A stretch of DNA of 64,000 bases from Bryobacterales bacterium (GTDB lineage: Bacteria; Acidobacteriota; Terriglobia; Bryobacterales; Bryobacteraceae). The position numbers and the translations under genes are program-made. Below the pieces are notes generated by a model that had not been told where the DNA came from, ran no database searches, and was given only the letters and a program-made list of their open reading frames with translations. Within the stretch, counting starts at the first letter, position 1. Each line of letters starts with the position of its first letter. The stretch covers positions 111,749-175,748 of the forward strand of contig JADKID010000045.1 in NCBI GenBank assembly GCA_016721425.1. Reading direction: 5' to 3'. This document shows positions 52,555 to 61,445 of the stretch, one piece after another.

Positions 52555-53394
52555 TTAGAGATACTCGTAGAATCGGCGCTGCGCCACTTTGAAGGTCTGG
52601 ATACCGAGCACTAGAGACAAGACAGCCACGAAGGTCAGTTTGATCAGCAGGGTGGCCGATGGCGCGCGCGCTTTCAGGACGATCTCATGCGTGGCCAGAA
52701 CCAGCGCCGCCAGAGGATTGTACTGGTAGAGGTTGCGCATCGCATCGGGCACCATCTCGAAGGTGTAAATGATGGGCACCAGCCAGAAGAGGATCAGGAC
52801 GAACGATTCGACGATATAGCGGACGTCGCGGATGAAGACATACAGCGAAGACGTGATCAGCCCGAGTCCGATCAGACAGATCAGCTCGAGCCCCCACACC
52901 AAAGGCAGCCACAACCACTGAATATTGACGCCCAGCCCATCGACATAGACCACGCCGATCAACAAACACATCTGGATCAGCAGGTGGGGCACATTCGACA
53001 GGATGGCCGCAATGGGGATGATCTCGCGGCGGACCGGATTCCGCTTGATCAATCCGGCATTGTCCAAAATGGAGGTCGTGGACGACTGCCAGGCGGCGGC
53101 AAAGAAATTGAAGGTGATGATCGCGCTCAGCAGGTGAACCGGAAAGTGCCTGGTGGGGCTCTTAAAGATGTAGGTGAAGACGTAGACGTAGATCCCCATC
53201 ATGACCAGCGGGTTGATCAGAGACCAGAAGACACCCAAAGACATATTGCGGTAGCGGATCTTGAAGTCTTTTAGGATGAGCTGACGAAGGAGATACGCGT
53301 AGTCGCCGGTCCACATAGGGATAGTTTGGGGAGAGAGTTCCGCACCAAAGGGGCCAGAAGCACTTTCCACTTGAGGATAACCCACTTTCCACAA
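52555..53394 (-). CDS. Polysaccharide ABC transporter permease (Wzm/TagG-type)
   Basis: A 279-residue permease of the ABC-2 family with six membrane helices. The N-terminal amphipathic part has YLLRQLILKDFKIRYRNMSLG, leading to LGVFWSLINPLVMMGIYVYV, the usual signature. It begins at TTG 53394; an internal ATG at 53316 (MWTGDY) would remove a 26-residue extension and is equally plausible. With the ATPase it exports the glycan across the inner membrane. It is divergent from the 1079-residue glycosyltransferase gene with a 29-nt gap. Confidence 0.9.
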   Translation of the reverse strand: MWKVGYPQVESASGPFGAELSPQTIPMWTGDYAYLLRQLILKDFKIRYRNMSLGVFWSLINPLVMMGIYVYVFTYIFKSPTRHFPVHLLSAIITFNFFAAAWQSSTTSILDNAGLIKRNPVRREIIPIAAILSNVPHLLIQMCLLIGVVYVDGLGVNIQWLWLPLVWGLELICLIGLGLITSSLYVFIRDVRYIVESFVLILFWLVPIIYTFEMVPDAMRNLYQYNPLAALVLATHEIVLKARAPSATLLIKLTFVAVLSLVLGIQTFKVAQRRFYEYL

Positions 53395-53423
53395 CCCTGG
53401 GGCGCTACACTGGTGCGAGCGCG

Positions 53424-56400
53424 ATGAATCCGGCCGATCCCGCCCCTGCTACACCGAAGACAGAAGTGTGCCCGCCGCCGCTTGCGGATGGCTCCTGCCT
53501 GGCGGCAATCCGGGCGCTGCACGAAACCATGGACGCTCTGATGGACGGACTCGACCGCGTGGAGCGGGCGATCCGCCTGACTCCGAGGGCGGACGATGGG
53601 GCGGGGTGGTTTCAGAATGTGCCCCTGTTCCATGCTCCACTATCCGCGGCTCCAGCGAGTACCGGGGCAGGCGCCCTGGCGCGTTGCGAAGAGTGGCTGA
53701 GCGCCCTGCGTCCGTCATTTGACGAAGACGCCTACCTCTACTTCAATCCGGACATACTGGACGCTGTCTGCGACGGCCGCGTACGGTCGGGCTTCGCGCA
53801 CTGGACGACGCACGGACGGCGGGAATGGCGAGCGGGCGGCGAGCGCTCGGCGGCAGTCGCGCGCGGGGCGGCCGAAGGGCCGGTGGGCCTGAATCTCTAT
53901 GGATTTCTCACTTCAGTTAGCGGCCTCGGGACGGCGTCGCGGAGCGTGAAGAAGGCGATCGAGGCCAGCGGATTGCCGGTGGCCGTCTTCGATCTACCCA
54001 ACTGGGAGCACGCCGCGCAGGGCGGCACGGGCGTGACCCGCGGGCCGTACCGGACCAACCTGCTATTTCAGAACTCCGACGTGCTGCCGCGCTTCGCCCA
54101 GGCGTACGGGCAGGAGTTGCTGCGGGGCCGCTACAACATTGCGCATTGTGTGTGGGAATTGCCCTCTTTGCGCTCCGATTGGGCGGAAAACTTGCGGTTT
54201 GTGGACGAGATCTGGACGCCCAGCGAGTTTAACCGTGCAGCTTACCAGGCGGTGACGCCGCTGCCGGTGCGGGTGATCCCCTACACGGTAGACGGTCTGG
54301 AGGCCGTGGCCACGATGGGCCGCGCGGAGTTGGGCCTGCCGGAGGGCGTGTTCCTGTTCAGCTACGTTTTTGACGTCTCCAGCGGCTTTGAGCGGAAGAA
54401 CCCGCTGGCGCTGCTGGACGCGTTCGAGGCGACGTTTGGGGAATCGCGCGACGTCTACCTGTTGCTGAAGTGCTTCAACGGGCAGTACAATCCGGCGCGG
54501 ATGGAGATGCTGCGGCGGCGGGCGGCGGCGGACAATATCCGGCTGGTGGAAGAGGTGTGGTCCGACGCCCAGATCCACTCGCTGCACAAGGTGACAGACT
54601 GTTTCGTCTCGCCGCACCGGGGCGAGGGCTTCGGGCTGAACATGGCGGAGACGATGTACTTCGGCAATGCCGTGGTGGCGACGAACTACGGCTCCAACGT
54701 GGATTTCATGAATGCCGGCAACAGCTATCCGGCGGCCTACCGGCTGGTGGAGATTGCGGAATCCACGGGGCCGTACTTAAAGGGCAATGTCTGGGCGGAT
54801 GTGGACGTAGAGGATCTGGGCCGGCAGATGCGCCGGGCGTACGAAGACACGGCGGAGCGCCGGCGGCGCGGACAGGCGGCGGCGGAGACGATCCGGGCCG
54901 GATACAGCGCGGAGGCTGTCGGACGGTTAATCCGGGCGAGGTTGGCGGAAGTGGATCAGCCAGCGGTGGCGCATCCGCAGCGGCCCAAGCGATTCCTGCC
55001 GGCGGGCGCGCCGGGCCAGGTCCGCACGGAGGTCCACCATCTGCGCGCGCGGCCCCGCATCAGCGTGATCACGCCGGTGTACAACGTGGACGCGGAGTGG
55101 CTGCGGAGTTGCGTGGATTCGGTACGGGCGCAGTGGTATCCATACTGGGAGTTGTGCCTGTGCGATGACGGCTCCACCCGGCAGGAGACACTGGCGGCCC
55201 TGGCGGCCTATGAAGGCCTGGACCCGCGGATCAAGGTAATCCGGAGCGCGGGCAATCTGGGGATCGCGGCGGCGTCCAACCGGGCGGCGGAGTTCGCCAC
55301 TGGCGAGTGGCTGGCACTGCTGGACAACGACGACGAACTCGCGCCGGACGCGCTGTTGTGCGTGGCGCGAGCGTTGGGTGTGCTGCCGGATCTGGACGTG
55401 CTTTACACCGACGAGGACAAGCTCGACGAAGCAGGCCGCCACGTGGATCACTACCATAAGCCGGACTGGAGCCCGGAGCATCTGCAATCGGTGATGTATC
55501 TGCTGCACATGCTGGTGGTACGGAAGCGGTTGTTTGTGGAGTTGGGCGGCTTCCGGTCCGAGGTGGACGGCGCGCAGGACTATGACCTGGCGCTGCGCCT
55601 GGCGGGGCGAACGAACCGGATCGGGCACATTCCGAAGGTGCTGTATCACTGGCGCAAGATCTCGGGCTCGGCGGCGGCGGAGGTGGATGCCAAGCCTGCG
55701 GCCCTGGATGCGGGTCATCGGGCGTTGGAAGCCTTTGTCCTGCGGGAGAAGCTGCCGGCAGCCGTGGAGCCGGGCCTGCTGCCGGGCCTGTTCCGCGTCA
55801 GGTACCAGGTGACTGGGCGTCCCAAAGCGACGCTGGTGATCATCGCGAGCAATCAGGTATCGCTGTTGCCGGGACGGGCGCGCGGCCTGATGGTGGAGAA
55901 CTTTGCGCGCAGCATCGCCGACGGGACCGGATACGCGAACTACGAGATTCTGGTGTCGCACGATGGCAACCTTCCGGCGGAGACGGTGCGGCGGTTGCTG
56001 GAACTGGGGTGCCGGCTGGAGGAGTATCCTGGACCGCGGCAGCCGTTCAACTTTTCGCACAAGGCGAACTGGAGCCTGCGTCAGGCGCGGACGGAATTGG
56101 TGGTCCTGTTGAACGACGACATGGAGGTGATGGGCGAGGGCTGGCTGGAGGCGCTGCTGGAGTACGCGCAACAGCCATGGATTGGCGCGGTGGGCGGCAA
56201 GCTGGTGTATCCGGGGGGACGGATTCAGCACGCGGGCGTGGTCCTGGGCGTTGGCGAGGGCGGCGGCGCCATGCACCTGTACCACGGCTTTCCGCGGGAG
56301 TTTGTGGGGTACAACGCGTTCACTCATGTGGTGCGAAACTACTCGGCGGTGACGGGCGCGTGTCTGGCGACGCGAATGAGCGTCTTTGAGGAGGTGGGCG

Positions 56401-56663
56401 GGTTCGACGAGGGATTTGGCGTGGACTACAACGACACAGACTTCTGCCTTTCCCTGATGGAGCGCGGATACCGGATCGTCTATACTCCTTACTGCGAGTT
56501 GTATCACTTTGAGGGGCAAAGCTTGTCCCGCAAGGGGCAGGCGACAGCAGAACTGGCTCGATTCCGGGCCAAATGGGCCAAGTATCTGGAGGCAGACCCG
56601 CACTACAACGTGAATCTGAGCCGGACCCGGTTCGATTGCGCGGCGCGCGGCGACGGAGAGTAA
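53424..56663 (+). CDS. Three-domain glycosyltransferase (GT4 + two GT2)
   Basis: A 1079-residue enzyme. A 130-residue N-terminal region is followed by a GT-B domain of GT4 type (about 130-505; GLNLYGFLTSVSGLGTASRS and SPHRGEGFGLNMAETMYFGN), a GT2 domain (about 545-790; ISVITPVYNVDAEWLRSCVD, ALLDNDDELAPDA, YTDEDKLDEAGRH), and a further GT2 domain (about 800-1070; VVLLNDDMEVMGEGWLEALL, GVDYNDTDFCLSLMERGYRI). Each domain keeps its acidic metal/sugar-nucleotide motif, so up to three linkages could be made by one protein. It is followed by a second multidomain transferase that overlaps its stop by 1 nt. Confidence 0.92.
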   Translation: MNPADPAPATPKTEVCPPPLADGSCLAAIRALHETMDALMDGLDRVERAIRLTPRADDGAGWFQNVPLFHAPLSAAPASTGAGALARCEEWLSALRPSFDEDAYLYFNPDILDAVCDGRVRSGFAHWTTHGRREWRAGGERSAAVARGAAEGPVGLNLYGFLTSVSGLGTASRSVKKAIEASGLPVAVFDLPNWEHAAQGGTGVTRGPYRTNLLFQNSDVLPRFAQAYGQELLRGRYNIAHCVWELPSLRSDWAENLRFVDEIWTPSEFNRAAYQAVTPLPVRVIPYTVDGLEAVATMGRAELGLPEGVFLFSYVFDVSSGFERKNPLALLDAFEATFGESRDVYLLLKCFNGQYNPARMEMLRRRAAADNIRLVEEVWSDAQIHSLHKVTDCFVSPHRGEGFGLNMAETMYFGNAVVATNYGSNVDFMNAGNSYPAAYRLVEIAESTGPYLKGNVWADVDVEDLGRQMRRAYEDTAERRRRGQAAAETIRAGYSAEAVGRLIRARLAEVDQPAVAHPQRPKRFLPAGAPGQVRTEVHHLRARPRISVITPVYNVDAEWLRSCVDSVRAQWYPYWELCLCDDGSTRQETLAALAAYEGLDPRIKVIRSAGNLGIAAASNRAAEFATGEWLALLDNDDELAPDALLCVARALGVLPDLDVLYTDEDKLDEAGRHVDHYHKPDWSPEHLQSVMYLLHMLVVRKRLFVELGGFRSEVDGAQDYDLALRLAGRTNRIGHIPKVLYHWRKISGSAAAEVDAKPAALDAGHRALEAFVLREKLPAAVEPGLLPGLFRVRYQVTGRPKATLVIIASNQVSLLPGRARGLMVENFARSIADGTGYANYEILVSHDGNLPAETVRRLLELGCRLEEYPGPRQPFNFSHKANWSLRQARTELVVLLNDDMEVMGEGWLEALLEYAQQPWIGAVGGKLVYPGGRIQHAGVVLGVGEGGGAMHLYHGFPREFVGYNAFTHVVRNYSAVTGACLATRMSVFEEVGGFDEGFGVDYNDTDFCLSLMERGYRIVYTPYCELYHFEGQSLSRKGQATAELARFRAKWAKYLEADPHYNVNLSRTRFDCAARGDGE

Positions 56664-58525
56664 TGGCGGACGAACGCGATGCACGGCTGGAGGATGCGCT
56701 TCGGGAGTTGAAGGAAGCGCGGGGTGAGAACCGCGCGTTGCGGGCGGAGTTGAGCAACCTGGACGAGCGGCTGGCGGCGTTGGAACGCAGCGTGGTATTC
56801 CGCGGGCTGCGGGCGGTGGGATTGCAGGGGCAGTTGATCCAGCGCAAGGCGGGCCAGGCGCTGTTACGATCCGGGCTGCACCCGCTCTACGCCAAACTGA
56901 TGGGCGGCCGGGCGGAGCGGGCATACGAGGACTGGCTCGCCCGGCATCGGACGGCCGATCCGCTGCGGGGCGTGGCTACGGAAGGGGCGCTGCTGAGCGT
57001 GGTGCTGCCAACTCGCGCGCCAAAGCTGGAGTGGCTGAAAGCGGCGTTGGATTCCGTGGCGTCGCAGACATACCGGAACTGGCAGTTGTGCGTTTGCGTG
57101 GATGGGGAGATCGGGCACGAGGCGGACGAGTTTCTGCGGGGCCGGGCGGAGGAGGACCCGCGCGTGGTGGTGGTGCGGCTTGCCGGTGCGGGCATCTCCG
57201 CGGCGCTGAACCGGGCGATGGCCGAAGCGCAGGGTGAGTTTGTGGCGTTTCTGGATCACGACGACGTGCTGGAGCCGACGGCGCTGGCACATGTCAGCCA
57301 GCGGCTGAGCGGCGGCGGGCTGGACATCCTGTATTCGGATGAAGGCTACATCGACGAGCAGGGAACGCCGCTGCAGCCGAGCTTCAAGCCGGGATGGTCG
57401 CCGGAGCTGTTGCTGAGCTGCATGTACATGGGGCACCTGCTTGTGTTGCGGCGCAGTAGCACGTTGGCGGCGGGCGGATTCCGAACGGAGATGGATGGGG
57501 CGCAGGACTATGACATGGTGCTGCGGATGGTGGAGCAGGGCGCGCGCCCCGGGCACGTGCCCAGGGTGCTGTATCACTGGCGGCGGCACGGCGGCTCTAC
57601 TGCTTCTTCTCAGGCGGCAAAGCCCTACGCGCAGGAGGCTGGGCGTCTCGCTCTGGAAGACGCCGTGCGGCGGCGAGGCTGGGCGGCGGCGGTGACAGCG
57701 GGAGAGCGGCCAAATTCGTATCACCTGGTTCCGGAGAAGCGGGCCGAAGAGCTAGTTTCGGTTGTGATCCCGACGAGGAATGCGACGCTCCTGGCGCGCT
57801 GCCTGGAGTCGCAGGGCGCGGGGGCTGAGCGGATCATCGTGCGGCATCTGGGCAATGCGGCAGAGGACGAGCGCATTGCCGACGTGGCCGCTGCCCATCA
57901 GGCACGGTTAGTGGACTATGCGGGCACCTTCAACTTCTCGAAGATGTGCAACGAGGGGGCGCGGGCGGCGACGGGCGCGGTGCTGGTGTTCTTGAACGAC
58001 GACATCGAGCCTGTCAGCGAAGACTGGCTCGTGCGGCTGTGCGGCGGTCTGGAGCACGAGGGCGTTGGCATAGCGGGGGCGCGGCTGATGTATCCGCAGG
58101 GCTCGATTCAGCACGTGGGAATCGTGCTGGGGATGTCGGACGGGGTGGGGCACTTGGGGCGTTACCTATTGGGGAGCAGCTACTGGCCGTGGATTGACTT
58201 CACGCGGGATGTGAGCGCGGTAACGGGGGCATGCCTGGCGATCCGGCGGGAACTGTTCGCCGAGTTGGGCGGGTTTGACGAAGCGTTTCCGGTGAACTAC
58301 AACGACGTGGATCTGTGCCTGCGGGCGAGGGCTGCGGGCCACCGCGTGGTGCTGGAGAATAGCGCGGTACTGACCCACCGGGAGGCCATGACGCGGCAGG
58401 GGGGGACCAGCGCTGAGGAGCGTCTGTTGTTCCAGCAGCGTTGGGGCGAAGTGCTGGCGGCCGGGGACGAGTATTTCACACCCCATCTGCGTCTGGACGT
58501 AGAAGATCTATCGCTGGGGCAGTGA
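56663..58525 (+). CDS. Tandem GT2 glycosyltransferase with N-terminal coiled coil
   Basis: A 620-residue protein from ATG 56663, which overlaps the upstream stop (TAATG); the longer frame lies inside the preceding gene. The N-terminal coiled coil is about residues 5-50, followed by the short SVVFRGLRAVG segment. Two GT2 domains follow: one at about 109-330 (LLSVVLPTRAPKLEWLKAAL, FLDHDDVLEPTAL, YSDEGYIDEQGT) and one at about 360-600 (VSVVIPTRNATLLARCLES, VFLNDDIEPVSEDWL, NYNDVDLCLRARAAGHR). Together with the upstream enzyme it could build most of the repeat unit. Confidence 0.9.
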   Translation: MADERDARLEDALRELKEARGENRALRAELSNLDERLAALERSVVFRGLRAVGLQGQLIQRKAGQALLRSGLHPLYAKLMGGRAERAYEDWLARHRTADPLRGVATEGALLSVVLPTRAPKLEWLKAALDSVASQTYRNWQLCVCVDGEIGHEADEFLRGRAEEDPRVVVVRLAGAGISAALNRAMAEAQGEFVAFLDHDDVLEPTALAHVSQRLSGGGLDILYSDEGYIDEQGTPLQPSFKPGWSPELLLSCMYMGHLLVLRRSSTLAAGGFRTEMDGAQDYDMVLRMVEQGARPGHVPRVLYHWRRHGGSTASSQAAKPYAQEAGRLALEDAVRRRGWAAAVTAGERPNSYHLVPEKRAEELVSVVIPTRNATLLARCLESQGAGAERIIVRHLGNAAEDERIADVAAAHQARLVDYAGTFNFSKMCNEGARAATGAVLVFLNDDIEPVSEDWLVRLCGGLEHEGVGIAGARLMYPQGSIQHVGIVLGMSDGVGHLGRYLLGSSYWPWIDFTRDVSAVTGACLAIRRELFAELGGFDEAFPVNYNDVDLCLRARAAGHRVVLENSAVLTHREAMTRQGGTSAEERLLFQQRWGEVLAAGDEYFTPHLRLDVEDLSLGQ

Positions 58526-58536
58526 GAGGAGGCAGC

Positions 58537-58929
58537 GTGGCTGGGTATTCCGGGACGCCGTTGGCGAAGAAACTGGGGATTAAGGCAGGCAGCGGCGTGG
58601 CGCTGATCCATGCACCGGATGGGATGCAGGAGCAACTGGCCCCACTGCCGGAGGGAGTGCGGCTGCAATCTGGCGCCACGTCCGGAGTGAGGACTGCGCT
58701 GTTGTTCTTGCGCAGCCGTGCGGAGTTGGCAGCGCGGTTTGACGGCGCGGCGCGGTGCGTGGAACCAAAGGGGCATCTGTGGCTGGCCTGGCCGAAGAAG
58801 TCGTCTGGAGTGGCTACGGATTTAAGCGGCGACCTGGTGCGGGAGTACGGGCTCTCGCAAAACTGGGTGGACTTCAAAGTGTGCGCGATTGATGAAGTGT
58901 GGTCAGGCCTGTGCTTTGCGCGGCGATAG
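58537..58929 (+). CDS. DUF3052 family protein
   Basis: A 130-residue protein from GTG 58537, with AGAGGAGG about 5 nt upstream deciding the start; a GTG at 58522 is also in frame but lacks such a site. AGYSGTPLAKKLGIKAGSGV at the N-terminus and HLWLAWPKKSSGVATDLSGD in the second half are the DUF3052 hallmarks, ending in a WSGLCFARR-type C-terminus. The family is small, cytoplasmic and of unknown function. It is not obviously connected to the glycan locus, although it follows it on the same strand. Confidence 0.85.
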   Translation: MAGYSGTPLAKKLGIKAGSGVALIHAPDGMQEQLAPLPEGVRLQSGATSGVRTALLFLRSRAELAARFDGAARCVEPKGHLWLAWPKKSSGVATDLSGDLVREYGLSQNWVDFKVCAIDEVWSGLCFARR

Positions 58930-58945
58930 AGTCTACAATTTGCCT

Positions 58946-59881
58946 ATGAGACTGCTATTCTGCTTGACCGCGCTGGCCGTTGCCACGTTCGCCGCGGACC
59001 TTCGTTTGGGGATCGTAGGCACAGACACTTCGCACGCCACGGCGTTCGCCTCCGTGCTGAATGATCCGGCGCACAAAGACCACATTCCAGGCGCGCGCAT
59101 TGTGGCTGCCTACAAGGGCGGCAGCCCAGACCTGAAGGAAAGTAGCGAGCGGGTGGAGAAGTACGCCGAGGAGTTGCGCACCAAGTACAACGTGGAGATT
59201 GTGCCGGACATCGCCACGCTGCTCACCAAAGTGGACGCAGTGCTACTGGAGAGCGTGGACGGGCGGCCGCACCTGGCGCAGTTCCGGGAGATTGCCAAGG
59301 GCGGGAAGCCGGTCTTCATCGACAAGCCGCTGGCCTCGTCTCTGGCGGACGCGCGGATGATTGCGAAGGTGGCCAAGGAGAACAAGGTGCGGTGGTTCTC
59401 GGCGTCATCACTGCGATTCAGCGATGGCATACCGGCGTTGCGGCTGGAGGGATTGAACGGCGTGATCGCGTGGGGCCCCGGCCCGATGGAGTCGCACCAG
59501 CAGCTCGATCTGACCTGGTATGGCATTCACACCGTGGAGACGCTGTACACGCTGATGGGGCAGGGCTGCGTGGAAGTGACGCGGACGTTTGCGCCCGATG
59601 CGGAAGTGGTGACGGGCAAGTGGAAGGACGGGCGTGTGGGCACCATCCGGCTGAACCGGCCTTACTCTGGTTTTGGAGCGACGGCGTTTTCGCCCAAGGT
59701 GATCAAGTCCAGCGAGAAGGATTTCTACAGCGGGTACAAGGGCCTGCTCAAGGAGATCGTGCTGTTCTTCCAGGGCGGGAAGGCGCCGGTGGACGAGGCC
59801 GAGACGATGGAGATGTTCGCGTTCATGGACGCGGCGCAGCGCAGCCGCGAGGCAGGCGGCGCACCGATGGCGCTGCGGTAG
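58946..59881 (+). CDS. Exported Gfo/Idh/MocA-type oxidoreductase
   Basis: A 311-residue protein with a signal peptide (MRLLFCLTALAVATFAADL) that runs straight into the Rossmann start LRLGIVGTDTSHATAFASVL. The DKPLASSLADARMI segment corresponds to the EKP-type catalytic Lys motif of this family, and the C-terminal part has the usual alpha/beta sheet. Periplasmic members often keep NAD(P) tightly bound or act on 3-keto sugars. It may belong with the DUF1080 type of chemistry, but nothing in the neighbourhood proves it. Confidence 0.82.
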   Translation: MRLLFCLTALAVATFAADLRLGIVGTDTSHATAFASVLNDPAHKDHIPGARIVAAYKGGSPDLKESSERVEKYAEELRTKYNVEIVPDIATLLTKVDAVLLESVDGRPHLAQFREIAKGGKPVFIDKPLASSLADARMIAKVAKENKVRWFSASSLRFSDGIPALRLEGLNGVIAWGPGPMESHQQLDLTWYGIHTVETLYTLMGQGCVEVTRTFAPDAEVVTGKWKDGRVGTIRLNRPYSGFGATAFSPKVIKSSEKDFYSGYKGLLKEIVLFFQGGKAPVDEAETMEMFAFMDAAQRSREAGGAPMALR

Positions 59882-59890
59882 GCATCGCCA

Positions 59891-60595
59891 ATGCAGACGG
59901 ACTTCGTGCTCTTCGGCCGGGCACACCTGCTGATCATGGCGGCCATCCCGGTCACGGCCGCGCTGCTGGCGTGGGCGGCTCGCTGGAGCGCGGTGGCGGC
60001 GCGGCGGATCCGGCTGAGCATGGGCTGGTTTCTGCTGGTGAATGAGCTGGTGTGGTACGGCTACAAGTACGCCACGGAGGGCAACCGGTTCCCGGAGGGG
60101 TTGCCGCTGCAACTGTGCGACCTGACGCTGTGGCTGGCGGTGCTGAGCCTGCTGACACTGAACCGCTGGCTCTGCGAGCCGGCGTTCTTCCTGGGGATTG
60201 CGGGAGCGTCCATGGCCGTACTGACGCCGGAGTTGTGGCGGCCGATGCTCTCGTATCCGACGATCTATTTCTTCGTGGCGCATGGCGGAGTGATTGGGGC
60301 GGCGCTGTTCCTGGTGTGGTCCCGGCAGGCGAGGCCGGCGCCGGGCGCGGCCTGGCGGGCGTTGATCGTGGTGAATCTATGGGCGGCGGTGGTGGGCACA
60401 TTCAATACCCGTTTCGGCACCAACTATATGTATCTTTGCCACAAGCCGCAGGCCGCCTCGGCCCTGGACGCGATGGGCGAGTGGCCGTGGTACATCATCG
60501 GGGGCGAGGTGGTGGCGTTGTGCATTTTCCTATTGCTGGGGCTGCCGTTCCGGCGGCGCACCCCCGATCCACGCAAAACTGCCGCAAGTCATTGA
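59891..60595 (+). CDS. TIGR02206/YwaF-family integral membrane protein
   Basis: A 234-residue protein with about six hydrophobic helices. The family pattern is clear in GRAHLLIMAAIPVTAALLAW, LPLQLCDLTLWLAVLSLLTL and FNTRFGTNYMYLCHKP near the end, where the conserved NYMYL and P residues lie. Function is unknown. It lies 9 nt after the oxidoreductase gene and is probably co-transcribed with it. Confidence 0.85.
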   Translation: MQTDFVLFGRAHLLIMAAIPVTAALLAWAARWSAVAARRIRLSMGWFLLVNELVWYGYKYATEGNRFPEGLPLQLCDLTLWLAVLSLLTLNRWLCEPAFFLGIAGASMAVLTPELWRPMLSYPTIYFFVAHGGVIGAALFLVWSRQARPAPGAAWRALIVVNLWAAVVGTFNTRFGTNYMYLCHKPQAASALDAMGEWPWYIIGGEVVALCIFLLLGLPFRRRTPDPRKTAASH

Positions 60596-60676
60596 TTTTG
60601 CGTTTACAAGGGCGCCGCGGGGCATGGCTCACCGCTGCACTGTTTGCGGCCGTAAACGCCCCTGGCGCCGAGTGCT

Positions 60677-60702
60677 GGAACTTTTTCAGAGCGGCAGGTG
60701 TC
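60677..60702 (+). promoter_or_regulatory. Possible ECF-type promoter for the sigma/anti-sigma pair
   Basis: GGAACTT at 60677-60683 followed 16 nt later by GTC at 60700-60702 fits the GGAAC-N16-GTC pattern of promoters recognised by RpoE-like ECF sigma factors. It lies about 55 nt before the sigma gene ATG and would allow autoregulation. A separate TAAAAT at 60734-60739 has no matching -35. Confidence 0.4.
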
Positions 60703-60757
60703 TTTATAGGTAACGGCGCCCATTGAATGGCGCTAAAATGGCAGTGCGGAGGCACCC

Positions 60758-61432
60758 ATGGAGCCGGCTCAATACGAACCAGAGCTCGGTCACGATTTGG
60801 CTTCCCCGGAATGGCCGGGGTGGTCGAGCGAGGGGTGTCTGCTCGAAGGACTTCGTTCGGGCTCCGAGGCGGCGTATGAGCTGCTGGTGGAGCGCTTCCA
60901 GTCGCCGGTGTTCCACCTGGTGCAGAGGCTGATCGAAGATCCAAACGAAGCGGGCGACGTAACGCAGGATGTATTCCTGAAGGTTTTCCGAAACGTCGGC
61001 AACTTCCGCGGCCAGAGTTCGCTCAAGACCTGGGTGTACCGCATCGCGGTGAATGAAGCGCACAACCGGCGCCGCTGGTTTGGACGTCATCGCCGTGCCG
61101 AGGTGGGCATCGAGGGAGAGGATGAAGGCCGGGGATACCTGGATCACCTGAGTGATTCAACCCGCTCGCCGTACGATCTGACACTCAACGAGGAGTGGAA
61201 GTCGGCTATCGAGAGGGCCTTGGCCGGGCTCAATCCGGTATTTCGTTCAGCGGTGGTGCTGCGGGATGTCGAGGATCTGAGTTATGAAGAGATTGCCGAC
61301 GTTTTGGATGTATCGCTCGGCACGGTAAAATCACGGATCCTGCGTGGGCGAGAAGCTCTGCGCAGGGCTCTGGTGGAGCAGTTGGAACCGGCCCGGGGCC
61401 TCGACTTTACCCCGCAGCCGATCTCCGACTAG
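60758..61432 (+). CDS. ECF-type RNA polymerase sigma factor (RpoE-like)
   Basis: A 224-residue sigma-70 family protein with an extra N-terminal part of about 30 residues. Region 2 is clear: LVEDP-like LIEDPNEAGDVTQDVFLKVF and KTWVYRIAVNEAHNRRRWFG. Region 4 has LSYEEIADVLDVSLGTVKSR, the helix-turn-helix for the -35 box. The anti-sigma gene follows by 13 nt. It would direct a stress or envelope response; targets are unknown. Confidence 0.92.
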   Translation: MEPAQYEPELGHDLASPEWPGWSSEGCLLEGLRSGSEAAYELLVERFQSPVFHLVQRLIEDPNEAGDVTQDVFLKVFRNVGNFRGQSSLKTWVYRIAVNEAHNRRRWFGRHRRAEVGIEGEDEGRGYLDHLSDSTRSPYDLTLNEEWKSAIERALAGLNPVFRSAVVLRDVEDLSYEEIADVLDVSLGTVKSRILRGREALRRALVEQLEPARGLDFTPQPISD

Positions 61433-61445
61433 AGGTAGCACCGTT

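Noticed and set aside
54927..56924. 665-residue minus-strand ORF
   Set aside because: Antisense to the two multidomain glycosyltransferases; His/Arg/Gln-rich composition is a by-product of the opposite strand.
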